Positions 21,994-35,176 of a stretch of 64,000 nt of DNA are shown here, in pieces. This stretch comes from Agrostemma githago (Eukaryota; Streptophyta; Magnoliopsida; Caryophyllales; Caryophyllaceae): assembly GCA_958450325.1 (NCBI GenBank), contig OY288242.1, positions 2,604,001 through 2,668,000 of the forward strand. The letters are read 5' to 3'. Each line of letters opens with the position of its first letter. The first letter of the stretch is position 1. A program made the translations under genes and the position numbers. Under the pieces are notes generated by a model. The model was not told where the DNA came from, searched no databases, and worked only from the letters and a program-made list of their open reading frames with translations.

Positions 21994-22869
21994 GGATGGA
22001 GTCATGGAGAGATGATTACGTACGGTTTAGATGAGTTTGGGGAGAGATTTACATGCATATGTGTGCTCTTGAAATAGGACTTCTAATATAGGGATATTGA
22101 GCATCGAAAGACTATATTTGAGGCTACATGCCTACATTTACTTTAATTGGTTTTCAATCATTTATATGTGCTATATACACCCAAATTGGCTTATTTTTCA
22201 TTTTTGTGATTATGTCTATGGTTGGTCTTACTTGCGACGCAGATAGTCATTATAACATTAAAATAGATTAAATGTATCCAACTAGGAAGGAAATGTCAAA
22301 AATCTTTTGCTACAACCTAGGCAAATGAGTTTATCTTGCTTATGTTAAGTATTTGACCTGTGTATGATAAGCTTAAGACACATATACTCGTCTTAAATAA
22401 GAATTTGCATTATGTTTATGGCCATGCTTATGTGGGAATCGCGAAAGAAAAATATGCAAGATAACCCCCCCGCCCCCCTCCCCCCGACCACCCACACACA
22501 CAAAATAATCGCAACACAATTGTTGTTGAAGGCGCACTGTATGTTACTAATAAGTTTATCGATTATATAAAATGACATCAGAGGCTAGCTACGTCCACAT
22601 TAACAAAGAGAACAAATTTCATTATTTTAGTATAACAATAAGGACAGATAATCTCGATGTCAATCAAGATCCGAACAAACTCTAACGATGTCCAACAAAC
22701 GAAACAATGCAAATTGGTTTCCTCAAGAAATCTCACAATTCGATCCCCTATATTTATATGCTCACAAAGAGTTTCCTACTCGTGTATCTTTTAATCAACC
22801 TACAATATATAAAATCGGGTCTTTATATATTAATCCACCCAAATTACGTACCTTGATCAATTAGGAAAC
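21994..22869. other. Intergenic sequence
   Basis: Nothing recognisable except a C-rich run followed by CA repeats at about 22466-22503. Confidence 0.4.
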
Positions 22870-22874
22870 ATACT

Positions 22875-23250
22875 TGTTGTGCGGAAGCTAAACAAACACG
22901 ACAATAATAAAAAGAAAAAGACCAAGATTTACGTGGTTCACTAACAACTTGTTAATTAGCTACATCCACAGGTAAAGGGAAAAACTTTTACTATGTCGAG
23001 AATGCAAATTACAGACTCGTATGAACTCTCTCTAAGTAATGACTTAAGAGACTCAAATAATTTTTGGATGAATTCTAAGGTGAAGGGAAGACTCCTATTT
23101 ATATGAATAAAATCCCCTCACATTTCCTAATCTTTCGATGTGGAACAATACAATATATTGGTTGTACATGAACCACATTTTCCTATTTCCTTAGATTTGG
23201 GACAAACCACCAAACTAGGAAATTCTAACTTCAAATCACATATTCTAACA
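22875..23250 (-). repeat. 3' LTR of the copia element, 376 bp
   Basis: Pairs with 40214-40580. Differences include extra AATTAG and TCGTATGAA stretches relative to the other LTR. On - it is preceded by the purine-rich AAGGTGGAGAATT at 23251-23263. Confidence 0.9.
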
Positions 23251-23325
23251 ATTCTCCACCTTGACTTGAACGATCGCATCTTTCAATGGTCTTCAATCAA
23301 TGGTCGTTTTTCTCCCTTCCCTCGG

Positions 23326-23440
23326 TTGTCTTTTTCACCCAAGACACGGGTCTTGTCTTTTTCACCCAAGACACAGGCTTGCCTTTTTCACCCAAGGCAC
23401 GGGCTTTGCCTTTTTTACCCAAGGCACAGGCCTGCTCCAC
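23326..23440. repeat. Minisatellite in the copia 3' untranslated region
   Basis: Four copies of a ~27 bp unit, TTTTTCACCCAAGRCACRGG with a short variable tail, between the pol stop and the purine tract. Confidence 0.7.
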
Positions 23441-23529
23441 CTAGGACTTAATACCCTCCGTGGAGCTGTACAGCCCGGAAGGGCTTACATATAACTGTCA
23501 ACATTTAGCAAATCCAAACAATGTTTGAA

Positions 23530-23642
23530 TTAGCTAGGCGGAATCGGCTTAGTGAACATGTCAGTTGGATTATCAGCTGTCCCAACCTTTTTCACCACGA
23601 TGCGCTTCTCACTACGTAGAAAACGATACCTTACATCAATGT
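23530..23642 (-). pseudogene. Copia RNase H, C-terminal end (left side of the nested insertion)
   Basis: On - reads HIDVRYRFLRSEKRIVVKK and TADNPTDMFTKPIPPS, then TAA at 23530-23532: the classic end of copia pol. It continues in sense from the fragment ending at 35671, the two being separated only by the Tat element and its duplicated GTTTG. Confidence 0.9.
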
Positions 23643-24535
23643 GTTTGTGTGGACATGACGTAGGTCCACCCCGACGCGGCCACGCGCGGGTTTGGGTAGG
23701 CGAATGAATCTCGTGGTGAGATTGTTCTCGGGTTCGAAATTTAAGTCAAAGTTGGAGTCGCCACCGAATTTGTGGTAATTCGGAACCATTCGAACCTACT
23801 CTATGTCGTCATGGACTATACACAAAGTACGGCCCACTTCGATTTCAGAGTTTATGGGGCCCGTCCCTTTGCATTGCGATACCGATACCATCTACACCGG
23901 TATCGTGTAAAGAATGACTCTCGTGCGCCAACGGTTTCGGGCATCCGGAAACCGAGGTTCTGAGTAAGGGGTGAGGGTACGTGTTGGGAAGCCCACTAAG
24001 GACACCCAACCCCGCCCACAGAATGGCGGCCTCTACTAAGACATCGTTCGTGTTCGTGTACGCGCGCTAGTAAAACGACTAAATGATATGCAAACAGCAT
24101 TTTCGGCTAAGCATGCGAATTATTGGTTAACTACGTCATTTTAATGCATCTTGATTCACGTCAAAGTGATTTAGCATGTGATGGTCATTTAAGGCAATAA
24201 ATGGCAAACATTGAAAATAGAAAACTCGTAAATAAATTACAAATTACACGGGCGGAATACAACCCGGAATTCACAATACAACGAACAATAAAATAGAATA
24301 ATCGAATAGGAAATGAAAAACGTTAACTAGAAACGGACCCGTATATAATAAATATAAACTAGACCGTAAGTTGTGCAAACGGACGAACTTCGATTAAATA
24401 CACATTATATTGCGTATTAAACGGAGGACGGAGATATGGAACCTAGACGTGGTGCTAGCCCGATCCCGAATCTCGATGCCTTATCCCGACTTATCACATC
24501 GAGGAATAGAGTCTAAATTAATCATGTGTCGGATA

Positions 24536-25401
24536 GTACTAGAGCTGATCAAGTGCGGGCTGTCCGTTTGGCCCGGCCCATTTGGCCCACTTAGTAAGCG
24601 GGTCTGGACAGAAACTTTTTTAAAAAAAGCGGGCCACGGACAAAGAAACTAGGCCCGCTATAATAAACGGACGGGTTTGGACTAAAGAAAATAGCCCGCG
24701 GACAGCCCACTAGGCCCGTTAAAATATATATACTTATATAAGTTAAAGAAATTACTGACAAAAGAGACATTGAATATGATTATTATAATACAAATTACAA
24801 AGAAACCACAAATTCCAATGTCTAAAAAAGTCAATAGACTTATCTCTTAAACTCCTACTTACCCACTTACTCCTAAAGATTAGCAATGGCCTACACTACA
24901 TCAAGCTATCAACCACACTTTAAATGTTGACGCATCACCCATCAGCCATCAAAATATCAAACCAAGGCACCAAGCCATTTACCTTCTTTATTCTCAATTT
25001 CTCATTGATTCATGATGAAACCTTTGGTTTAGAAGACGTTGAAGGCGAAGATGAGAATGATGAGGCTGATCCTACTATTGTTTGATGAGAAATGAATATT
25101 TTTGTTAGTGAAGTTGTAATTGAATTTTGAAACAGTACCGAATATTTTTTTCAAAGTGTAGTATTTTTTTGAATTTTAGTCTCTTAAATTGCGATGTCTA
25201 ACTTATATTTTAAGAAAAGTAAAGACTCGATTAACTTTATTCAGGCCCACGGGCTAGCCCACTACCCATAAGTTGGCGGGCTTGGGCAGCATCATGTGGC
25301 CCGTTATAACGGACACGGCCAACAATATATGGCCCACCGGACAATTTTTTTATAGTCAGGCCCGTCCATGTCCAGCCCAAGCCCACTTTTGATCAGCTCT
25401 A
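24536..25401. mobile_element. hAT-type deletion derivative inside the 3' LTR
   Basis: Absent from the other LTR, so the insertion is exact. Terminal repeats are TAGAGCTGATCAA (from 24540) and TTGATCAGCTCTA (to 25401), followed by GGGC-rich subtermini. The 8-bp target duplication is TCGGATAC at the right (25402-25409); the left copy reads TCGGATA, then GTA, then C, that is with three extra bases. Short TIRs with an 8-bp duplication fit hAT. A frame at 25011-25085 ends in an acidic tail (EDVEGEDENDEADPTIV), perhaps the last codons of a lost transposase. Confidence 0.85.
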
Positions 25402-25602
25402 TCGGATACGACTAAAGAGTCGTCGACACAAGATTAATAGTGCGAGACCGTCGATCAAAGTCGTTTTAAGTGATATGATATGCATGAGTTTTGAAAAATA
25501 GGATCACGTGATTGACTTTACACGTGTCGACTAAAAGTCGTAAAAAAAATGACGAGGCTCAAATGATGATCAAAGCGCTCGGTTTTCCAGGCTACAGGGT
25601 CC

Positions 25603-25709
25603 ACTCGATCGAGTCATGGCACGGACTCGGTCGAGTGTGCCTTTAAGGTGGCTACTGCCCGGTGTTTTGGGTGCTACTCGATCGAGTGGCCCATGGCACT
25701 CGGTCGAGT
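25603..25709. repeat. Two paired palindromes, LTR interior (3' LTR copy)
   Basis: Starts at 25603/25625 and 25676/25698, spacing 22 bp. Same as 33.99-34.11 kb in the other LTR. Confidence 0.8.
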
Positions 25710-26827
25710 GCCCCCTGTACGAGGCATGACTCGTTTCGTTTTATTTGTTCAAAGTCGATGGTTGGCCGAGTTAAATAGAAATATTGCATGATTTAAATTT
25801 AACTCAGTTTTCGGTGCTATAATCGTGTACTATTACGATTATAATACCGTCATCGGAATTTTATAGGAAAAGTTGTTATTGGATTGAAAAGATTTGATTA
25901 GTGACGAAATGGTGTCCCTCCGCGTCACAACATCACTAATCCTAACGGATTATGTGATGTTGATTTTCGCATCAACGGATTTCCCACTAATCTTAGAAAT
26001 GGAGTCAAACGCGTTCAACTATGATCGACCACGATCACGTTACGCCCTTGAGTACGTTGGGGCGGCGCTCCTCGAAAGGGTGTCACCTCCGTCGTTGCTC
26101 GTAAAGGGATTAAACGGACTTTGGATGGTCGTCATAGTCAAACGTGTTAGGACACGAATTTTAATATTATTATGTACATATACACATACACGGTATTAAT
26201 TGTTAATGACGAAATGTAAATAAATAAATAAATAATGTTAGTGGTTAGAGTACATAAATAAAATGTTAGGTGTTAGAGTACATAAATAAAATGTTAGGTT
26301 GCGATAAATAAAATGTCAGTAGCAAAATTAAAATAATGTTAGTAACGGAATTAAAATGTTAGTGCTAGTAGTAGTAGTAGTAGTAATAATAATAATAATA
26401 ATAATAATATACATACATAATAATATACATACATAATCGAAAAAGAGAAAGGAGAAAGGAGATGTCGGGATTTGAATTACACCCTCAACCTACATGCTTA
26501 AATGGCCCCGAAAACGAACTCGTAATAGCGACGGGAGCGCGGGAGTGCCGAGATATGTAAGTAGAGTTATGGTGTGTGTCTTTGACGAGTTTTGATCTCG
26601 GGATTTTAAATGTATTTGTGTGTGTATGTGTATGAGTGCCTAGAACTCAAGGGTAATGAATGTTTGAAGGTTGAAGATGTAGTGTAAAATGTGATGTTGC
26701 TTAGGCTTTTTTGAAGTAGTAATGGCTGAAAAAGTTGTGAATGTTGTGGTGATTACGGGTGGTAAAGCCTTGTGAAATGGCTTAGGGTGACGGGGTATTT
26801 ATAGAACAAATACCCCGGTTTAGGGCC

Positions 26828-26934
26828 ACTCGATCGAGTGGAGCGTGTATACTCGATCAAGTGCCCGATTCGAGTCTGGTTCGGCAGGTTCGTGGCCTTA
26901 CTCGACCGAGTGGATGTGAACCACTCGACCGAGT
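26828..26934. promoter_or_regulatory. Two paired palindromes upstream of the LTR TATA box (3' LTR copy)
   Basis: Starts at 26828/26851 and 26900/26923, spacing 23 bp. The TATA box on - begins about 24 bp away. One copy has decayed to ACTCGATCAAGT. Confidence 0.75.
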
Positions 26935-27321
26935 GGGTCAAAATGGAGGGAGTATATTTAGGGAATGATTTGTTGACTCTTTTGAATGAGATTTGTTTGT
27001 TGGACAAGCTTCTAGAAGCGAACTTGGCTGTTTTTTGTGTCGGATTCATCTTTGACCGGGTTTTGACCCGGTCGCCAAAAGACGGTTTTATTTCCGGTGT
27101 CGGTTTTGACCCAAATTAGTCTCATTTTGTTGGAAACGACCCACTGGGCCTGGATTTGAGGTCGGTTTTGAGAGATTTGTACTCCGCTAAAAGCCCACAT
27201 CGGATACTATTGATTCCGAGTCCGTATTCGAGCGTATTAAGTCACGTTTACGTCCGATCATCATCGGGTGTTTTGTCGGGAACTGCTATAGACACTAGCA
27301 GGCAAAATGCGGGTGTCTACA

Positions 27322-27335
27322 GAGCCCCCACTCTG
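27322..27335 (-). promoter_or_regulatory. Polypurine tract of the pol-less Tat element
   Basis: On - reads AGAGTGGGGGCTC directly before the LTR start TGTAGACACC, the same word as in element A. Confidence 0.8.
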
Positions 27336-30175
27336 ACTGAGGCTTGGACAAGGCGAAAGTCAGAGTAGCTACCAGGCCAATCGAGGATTACGACCTGGCA
27401 GCCTTCCGGTCGGGTCGTTTATAGTCCATTAGACTTGCGTGAAGGGCTCGCCAGCCATAAGTAGAGGGTCATACCTGTCCTGATGATGATAGCTCCGTGG
27501 GGAGTCGGACTTGCTTTCGAAGTCCAGGTGTAACTGTAATTGCATGTGATATTTAGGTGGAATACTGACTCATGCTGGGGAGTAAAGTAGTTGCGCGGGA
27601 CTTGCTTCTTAAGTCTTGGGTGTACCCGTATGCCGACACATGACAACTTGCATGTAGCATTCCAGGAGAAACACCGCCTTTGATGTTCCGTTGGGAAGCA
27701 CTAGCTGGTACCTGAAATGTTAGATACATAGGCAGAAATAGCAGGCATAACAGATAGCAAGATAGCACATAGGAAATGCAGTTAGCATCTATAGACTGAT
27801 TTGCGCTGGGGAAAATGGTTTTTGCTTCATTATTTTGAAATCGAAGTCCTGAAAGCAACTCACGTGCTAGGAGATAGGTTTTCAAAATTAAAAGGGGTAG
27901 AAAAGAGATTTGCAGTTTAAATAGACTGAAATTTGACCTTGTCGAAAAGGATTTTATCAAATGGCTAAGTTTTGCAAACTTTGAAGTGAAAATTTGAGGA
28001 GGGAGGTACCGACAGACTCGACTCTGGACGTGACAGGACGACGAGTTGACAGACACGACTTGGACTCTCGAGGGGTTGGATTGTGACTCGGTAGGGGGGT
28101 GGGCCACCTAAGATGACAAGACTCTTAAGTTGCGCTATTCCGTAGCCTAGGCGAGTGGCAACACAGTCGAACATCGAAATGGGAAGGATGTGCTATAGGG
28201 TGGCTGCAGTAGTCTGTAACGAGACTGTAACGACAGGACTTAGTAGTAGCAATGTTATAGTCTAGTGTTCTTTGAATGTTTGGTTTTGGGGTACATTCCC
28301 AAATTGGTTGTCGCTTCGAGTCCCTGACGGATTCTCATCTTCGACTGAGCTGAGTACTAGGACACTCTATAGAAAGGAGGCTAGTTTTTGAAAATCATTT
28401 GGATTATGTGAGTGGATGGGAATCTTCTACCTAAGAGAAGCCCCCAGGACGACAAAGCTAGCTGTTGAGAACATGACAGTGTCGTGACTGGAATGATGGT
28501 GCGTTTGAACGTGTGTCAACGTGGGTGGTTGTGCCCTTGTTGAAAGGCTGCCTACGTATTCACGTGTAGTGAAATCAAACCAAGCCGTAGTTCAGTGGAT
28601 TGGAAGTATATTATGGTGCCTAGTTTATTAGGGCTTTGTGTGTAACTAGCCATAGCGACGGTGTAGGCTAGGTGCATTCCCAATGATGTCTTGATCAAAG
28701 GGGTGGAACAGTTAGGGTGTTCATTCCGTGACTGTGAGCGTTCTCCGGGGTAGCCTCCAGAGGTGGTGTGAACCATTTGGGCATGTTCTATTCCGACCGC
28801 AGGTTGAGTCCCGTGTTTGGGGCTGGTAACTGGTTTGGATGTTTTTTTTGGAAATGTGGAGGCAGGTCGTAAGTGGCTTTGATGTTTTGACATCTGGAGC
28901 TTGATTTTGTGGAGCTAAGGCTTCGAGGGTAAGGTATTGTAATGTGGTAGGAAATGGGGAAGTTGAGTAATAATGACTCGAACTTCGATCGCAGTAGGTT
29001 GATAATGCGAGATCTGATTTCCATGTCTGGCCCTAATGGTTAGGGTGTATCCTATGAAGCTTGGATCCTCAAAATTCTGGACTGTCTCTTAGCCTAGGTC
29101 TCGAGAAGGTCTTGAGGGTTGTAATGTGGGGAGGCTAAATGTGGTGCTAGCTGACCAGCTGATTGTTTCTCCCCTTTATTTGATGGTATGGGCGTGGATA
29201 ATTTTTGAATTAACCGTCCCCCGGTCAAGGAGCTTTCACTTGAGTTGACCCCTAAACGTGGTCATGGGGTTTTGAATTTTTTTTGGTTGACCTCTCAGCC
29301 CCGGTCATGGGATTCTTCATTTGAGTTGACCGTGCTTTGGTCGGGGGATGTTGATAATTCTTTTTGATAATCTTGGCCAACTCTTTTGTTTTTGCCCTTT
29401 GCTTTTTTCCTTGGACTTTTGATTTTTTTTGTCCAACTCTTTTTTTTTTCTTTTTTTTTTCATGGTAATCCCCTCCTATGGTGTTGTGGGTGGATTCGGG
29501 GTTGGGCCTATCAGTTGGATTAGGCTTTTGAAGTTAGACCTTTGTAAGGTGTAAGAATAGTTAGTGTTTGTGGGAGTGCAACTCGCGGTGGAGTACTCTA
29601 CGGTAAGCATGGTGATTTGGATCTCGGTATTGTCATTATAATTCCGAACAGGCTTAGTGGGAGCATCGTCCCGAGTTGGGTTTTTTTTGGCATCATGTCT
29701 ACGACGTTTCTTTTTCCTTCTGGTCAGACTAAAACCTAAGGTAGGGATTGGTCGGTCTTATTGGAGGGGTATTCATTGTGAGAAATGGGCTTGCCTCCCG
29801 TCTTGAACCCAAGTTGGAGACTACCTAGATTTGTCATAGGATTCGAGACCGCTCCTGCTAAGGGTGGTTTTGTGGCTTTCTATACCAGACATGGAACAGG
29901 TAAAGGAAAACACAAGCCTCGGTTCCTGCAGTCATTATAGATGTGCCTATAATAGTCACGTGCATGTGCTCACAGTGTATGATGGTGTTCATCATGTTCT
30001 CGGAAACACATAAGGGAAGCATATATGAGAAATAGCAAACCTGATTTTATTGAATTTTGAAAAGAGGACAGAATACAGTTGACTCTGACTCTGACTTTGA
30101 AATGAGGATGTAGGATATCCTAGACTCGGACTCAGACTCGGACTTAAATCAAATCCAGACTCTCGGATGGTGTTG
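27336..30175 (-). other. Non-coding interior replacing pol in the Tat element
   Basis: 27336-27560 matches the pre-LTR spacer of element A. The remaining ~2.6 kb contains only short frames without recognisable motifs, T-rich runs at 29430-29460, and no antisense mobile-domain gene. Nothing else identified. Confidence 0.6.
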
Positions 30176-31059
30176 TTAGTAGTCTTCGGCTTCTAAGGAC
30201 TCAAGTGGATGTCCAGTATAGCCTTCAGTAGAAGCTTCACCCATATCTTCATTATGTTGAAGATCGTCTTCAATCCTAGTGCCCATTTCGGTAAGCACCG
30301 CAAAAGTTGAAATGCCGGCATACCTAAGATGGACGCGGTAGGAGGGTAGGAGGTTGTTGATGAACGCCTCCACTAGTGTCTTCTCGTTGGGCTTGTCTAC
30401 CACCTTAACACTCTCAGCCCACCAACGTTGAAGGTATTTGGTGAAACCCTCTGTTGGATCTTGGGCCATGACTTCTAAAGTCCGCATAGTAGTCTGAAGT
30501 TCAGTATTATCAGAATAGTTTTTAGCGAACTCGGTAGCCACATCTTCCCAAGTAGGGAACCTTTTTGTGTTTAGCCTGTAGAACCAGGCTTTTGGGTATT
30601 TCCCGAGGGATGCGCCGAATAAATTGATGAACATGTCGGCTTTAACCCCCTTGATTGCCATGAATGCTTTGAAAGCTCAGAGGTGTAGTAATGGATCCTC
30701 CGTCCCTTCGAATATTGGTAACCCTTCTAAGTTGAGATCCTTTGGTAGTTTCTCACTAATGAGTGTATAGTTTCGGGAGTTTTCAACACGGATGTTGTTC
30801 CCTTGGAGGGCATGGAACTGTTGTTCGAGCTCACGCACCGTGCTGATCAATTTAGCAAATGGCCCAGTATTTACCGACCCATAATTGAAGTATTGTTCTT
30901 CAACGACAGTTAAAAACGAGCATTCAAGGCCTCTTGGTCGGCTCTTATGAACCCTAGTTGGGTTTCAAACATGGCCTGCTTACTAACCATTGTTTCTAGC
31001 AAAGCCTTCAGTTCATTAATGGTGTTTTCCATGTCCCTATTCCCGGTTGTGGATGCCAT
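30176..31059 (-). pseudogene. Gag of the pol-less Tat element, broken
   Basis: Probable start ATG at 31059 (MASTTGNRDMENTINEL...). The frame ends at 30910; a shift leads into VVEEQYFNYGSVNTGPF... and EGLPIFEGTEDPLLHL, then TGA at 30677-30679 (probably a mutated CGA), and on through FMAIKGVKADMFINLFGAS and GKYPKAWFYRL to the stop at 30176. The central motif set is that of Ty3 Tat gag proteins, which form the particle. The final GYTGHPLESLEAEDY has no zinc knuckle, so the protein ends before the usual nucleocapsid part. One frameshift plus one stop make it defective. Confidence 0.8.
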
Positions 31060-32900
31060 ACTCTGCGAGAATACCCACGTAATCAAAAATGTTGCTTCGG
31101 AACTCGAATGCGCCAAGGCATAGGAAATAGCGCGTAAGGAAAGACAACTCCGGTTTGACTCGGGTTAGACTCTCCTAAGACAAGTAAGTAGGGTACGATT
31201 CTCGGGATGACTGTGATTAATCGCCCCGTCGGAGAATAGCCCCCAAGAGACTAAGGACTCTTATAGGACTCAGATGGTGTGACATCTAAGTGACTCAAAA
31301 AGTGGGGTACGTGAGACAACACGTGTAAGACATGACCCTTAGAGCAACCATGATTAATCGCTCTGCTGAAGGGTAGCCCCCGAGTGGGATTGAAGGTTTT
31401 GCTAAGACTCGAGTGTCGGACGAGTGACCCTTAGGTGTAAGGATCACGAACCTTTAGCTACAGTGCTATACCTTGTAAAAGGTTGACTCGGCCTCGAGGG
31501 AAGGCAGACGGGGTAAGGGAAGAAACTCGCGATGTAAGATCGGCAGAGGTTCGACGCTAGAGACCCTTGACCTGACTTGAATAAGGATAGACCCTGTGAT
31601 TAGGGTAGACCCTTAAGTTAAAGGACTTGAATTGGGATGACTCGGCTAACGGATTGAAAGACGGGCAAAATTCCCCTAGGAAAGGTCGTGGGGACCGTCC
31701 TGTCGGAGGGAAAGATCGCGTGAGACTTTCTAGTTAGGACTCGAGTGTTCAGACGAACCTTCCATTTACGAGTGTGACTCGTGTTGGTCGGTTATGCCTT
31801 TAGGAAAAGGCGGACTAGGATGGGGAAGAAACCCGTGATGTTGGATTGACGGAGTTTCGACGTTAAAGACTTTCGACGTATTACGAAAAGACCCGAGACA
31901 CGAATTACGGTAGGTCCTATAATAAGGAAGGTTTTTGAAAAATGATTGAATTTTGAAAATTGAGAGGACAGTCCTGAAATTGGCAGTGGGCCAATAGGAC
32001 CGGGCATTTTGAAATATTAGAATGGTTGCGTGTAATTTCGCGTTTTGAAAATTGAGGAGGCGATCCCGTCTTTTGAAATTGGCAGCATGTCGACAGGGCC
32101 GATTTTTTTTTTGAATATTTGGAATTTTGAAAATTTGAATATCGAAAATAAATTTCCGAAAATTTGAAAATAGAAAATAAGATGCCGAAGATTTGAAAAT
32201 CGGAAACGGTATCTCGGAGATTTGAAAATGGAATCTTGAAGATTTGAAAATCGCGAATGGCATCACGAAGATTTGAAAATTGAAATTGAATTTTGAAAAT
32301 TCGAAAATCGAAAGGGAATCGAAAATTCGAAATTTGAAATGGGAAGCATGCCAGCTAAAAATAGGCTATTTTGAGTCAAATCGTAAGTCTAAATTTCGGC
32401 AGCATTCCGAGTTTTTGAAATTGGATATTTTGAAAAGACGGGTCCCGAAACGGACAGTATTTCGGGTTTTTCAAAATTTGGTATTTTTGGGAAGATTCAT
32501 TTTTTGAAATGACGGTTTTTGAAAAATGACACGGAAACCAAGTAGCACGTAGTCAAACAAGCATTATAACGACGATTATGTATGCATTACGCTAAATCTC
32601 GGTCGGTCGAAATAGGGTCTATACCAACAACGATGGCATTCTCGTAAATCAGGACGGACTCCCAAAGCCGAGTTGGTCTTAGGACATGCCGGAAAACCCA
32701 TACGAGTTCCGCCATCAAAGTCTTTAGCGCACCCATGTAGGAATGCACCGCGGTATAGTGGGACGTCGGTCACAAGTAACTGGCCCGGGCAAAATTTGGG
32801 TTATGCATGAATCATTAAACTAATGTGCGCGCACTAATATACGAACGATTTCTCTTCGAGTCTCACCCTAGGAACCCCGATGACATGTGGTACATCAGGT
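31060..32900 (-). other. Leader between primer site and gag of the Tat element
   Basis: 31920-32540 is rich in TTTGAAAATYG words, repeated roughly every 30-40 bp (GAAGATTTGAAAATCG and variants). 31140-31900 has alternating GACTCGAGT-like and AGGGTAGACCC-like words. No coding potential. A long structured leader is usual for Tat elements. Confidence 0.6.
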
Positions 32901-32919
32901 ATCCCCAGCGGAGTCGCCA
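32901..32919 (-). promoter_or_regulatory. Primer binding site of the Tat element
   Basis: On - reads TGGCGACTCCGCTGGGGAT, starting 3 bp after the LTR end. It has the TGG start of a tRNA 3' end complement. Similar sites in Ogre/Tat elements are attributed to tRNA-Arg; I recall this rather than verify it. Confidence 0.75.
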
Positions 32920-34004
32920 AATTGTGGACAGGACGTAGGTCCACCCCGACGCGGCCACGCGCGGGTTTGGGTAGGCGAATGAATCTCATGGTGAGATTGT
33001 TCTCGGGTTCGAAATTTAAGTCAAAGTTGGAGTCGCCACCGAATTTATGGTAATTCGGAACCATTCGAGCCCACTCTATGTCGTCATGGGCTATACACAA
33101 AGTACGGCCTACTTCGATTTCAGAGTTTATGGGGCCCGTCTCTTTGCATTGCGATACCGATACCATCTACACCGGTATCGTGTAAAGAATGACTCTCGTG
33201 CACCAACGGTTTCGGGCATCCGGAAACCGAGGTTCTGAGTAAGGGGTGAGGGTACGTGTTGGAAAGCCCACTAAGGACACCCAACCCCGCCCGCACAATG
33301 GCGGCCTCTACTAAGACATCGTTCGTGTTCGTGTACGCGCGCTAGTAAAACGACTAAATGATATGCAAACAGCGTTTTCGGCTAAGCATGCGAATTATTG
33401 GTTAACTACGTCATTTTAATGCATCTTGATTCACGTCAAAGTGATTTAGCATGTGATGGTCATTTAAGTCAATAAATGGCAAACATTGAAAATAGAAAAC
33501 TTGTAAATAAATTACAAATTACACGGGCGGAATACAACCCGAAATTCACAATACAACGAGCAATAAAATAGAATAATCGAATAGGAAATGAAAAACGTTA
33601 ACTAGAAACGGACCCGTATATAATAAATATAAACTAGACCGTAAGTTGTGCAAACGGACGAACTTCGATTAAATACACATTATATTGCGTATTAAACGGA
33701 GGACGGAGATATGGAACCTAGACGTGGTGCTAGCCCGATCCCGAATCTCGATGCCTTGTCCCGACTTATCACATCGAGGAATAGAGTCTAAATTAATCAT
33801 GTGTCGGATACGACTAAAGAGTCGTCGACACAAGATTAATAGTGCGAGACCGTCGATCAAAGTCGTTTTAAGTGATATGATATGCATGAGTTTTGAAAAA
33901 TAGGATCACGTGATTGACTTTACACGTGTCGACTAAAAGTCGTAAAAAAAATGACGAGGCTCAAATGATGATCAAAGCGCTCGGTTTTCCAGGCTACAGG
34001 GTCC

Positions 34005-34111
34005 ACTCGATCGAGTCATGGCACGGACTCGGTCGAGTGTGCCTTTAAGGTGGCTACTGCCCGGTTTTTGGGGTGCTACTCGATCGAGTGGCCCATGGCA
34101 CTCGGTCGAGT
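34005..34111. repeat. Two paired palindromes, LTR interior (5' LTR copy)
   Basis: ACTCGATCGAGT and ACTCGGTCGAGT, twice, with 22 bp spacing as in the other LTR. Confidence 0.8.
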
Positions 34112-35144
34112 GCCCCCTGTACGAGGCATGGCTCGTTTCGTTTTATTTGTTCAAAGTCGATGGTTGGTCGAGTTAAATAGAAATATTGCATGATTTAAAT
34201 TTAACTCAGTTTTCGGTGCTATAATCGTGTACTATTACGATTATAATACCGTCATCGGAATTTTATAAGAAAAGTTGTTATTGGATTGAAAAGATTTGAT
34301 TAGTGACGAAATGGTGTCCCTCCGCGTCACAACATCGAAACTAATCCTAACGGATTATGTGATGTTGATTTTCGCATCAACGGATTTCCCACTAATCTTA
34401 GAAATGGAGTCAAACGCGTTCAACTATGATCGACCACGATCACGTTACGCCCTTGAGTACGTTGGGGCGGCGCTCCTCGAAAGGGTGCCACCTCCGTCGT
34501 TGCTCGTAAAGGGATTAAACGGACTTTGGATGGTCGTCATAGTCAAACGTGTTAGGACATGAATTTTAATATTATTATGTACATATACACATACACGGTA
34601 TTAATTGTTAATGACGAAATGTAAATAAATAAATAAATAATGTTAGTGGTTGGAGTACATAAATAAAATGTTAGGTGTTAGAGTACATAAATAAAATGTC
34701 AATAGCAAAATTAAAATAATGTTAGTAACGGAATTAAAATGTTGGTGCTAGTAATAATAATAATAATAATAATATACATACATAATCGAAAAAGAGAAAG
34801 GAGAAAGGAGATGTCGAGATTTGAATTACACCCTCAACCTACATGCTTAAATGGCCCCGAAAACGAACTCGTAATAGCGACGGGAGCGCGGGAGTGTCGA
34901 GATATGTAAGTAGAGTTATGGTGTGTGCCTTTGACGAGTTTTGATCTCGGGATTTTAAATGTATTTGTGTGTGTATGTGTATGAGTGCCTAGAACTCAAG
35001 GGTAATGAATGTTTGAAGGTTGAAGATGTAGTGTAAAATGTGATGTTGCTTAGGCTTTTTTGAAGTAGTAATGGCTGAAAAAGTTGTGAATGTTGTGGTG
35101 ATTAGGGGTGGTAAAGCCTTGTGAAATGGCTTAGGGTGACGGGG

Positions 35145-35153
35145 TATTTATAG
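35145..35153 (-). promoter_or_regulatory. LTR TATA box of the pol-less Tat element
   Basis: CTATAAATA on -, about 520 bp into the LTR, as in element A. Confidence 0.65.
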
Positions 35154-35176
35154 AACAAATACCCCGGTTTAGGGCC

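Larger units (their letters stand above)
23648..27321 (-). repeat. 3' LTR of the pol-less Tat element
   Basis: Equivalent to 32923-35670 plus the hAT insertion at 24536-25401 and a longer TAG/AAT microsatellite (about 26366-26410). Palindrome pairs start at 25603/25625, 25676/25698, 26828/26851 and 26900/26923. A TATA box on - is at about 26796-26804. Confidence 0.92.

Noticed and set aside
23660..23960. Frames of ~60 codons repeated at 23772-23963 and 33047-33238 as a small gene family
   Set aside because: Both lie in the two LTRs of the same Tat element; similarity is due to the LTR repeat.
26838..27119. Frame of ~93 codons found again at 35187-35468
   Set aside because: LTR sequence again, including the palindromes; not a gene.
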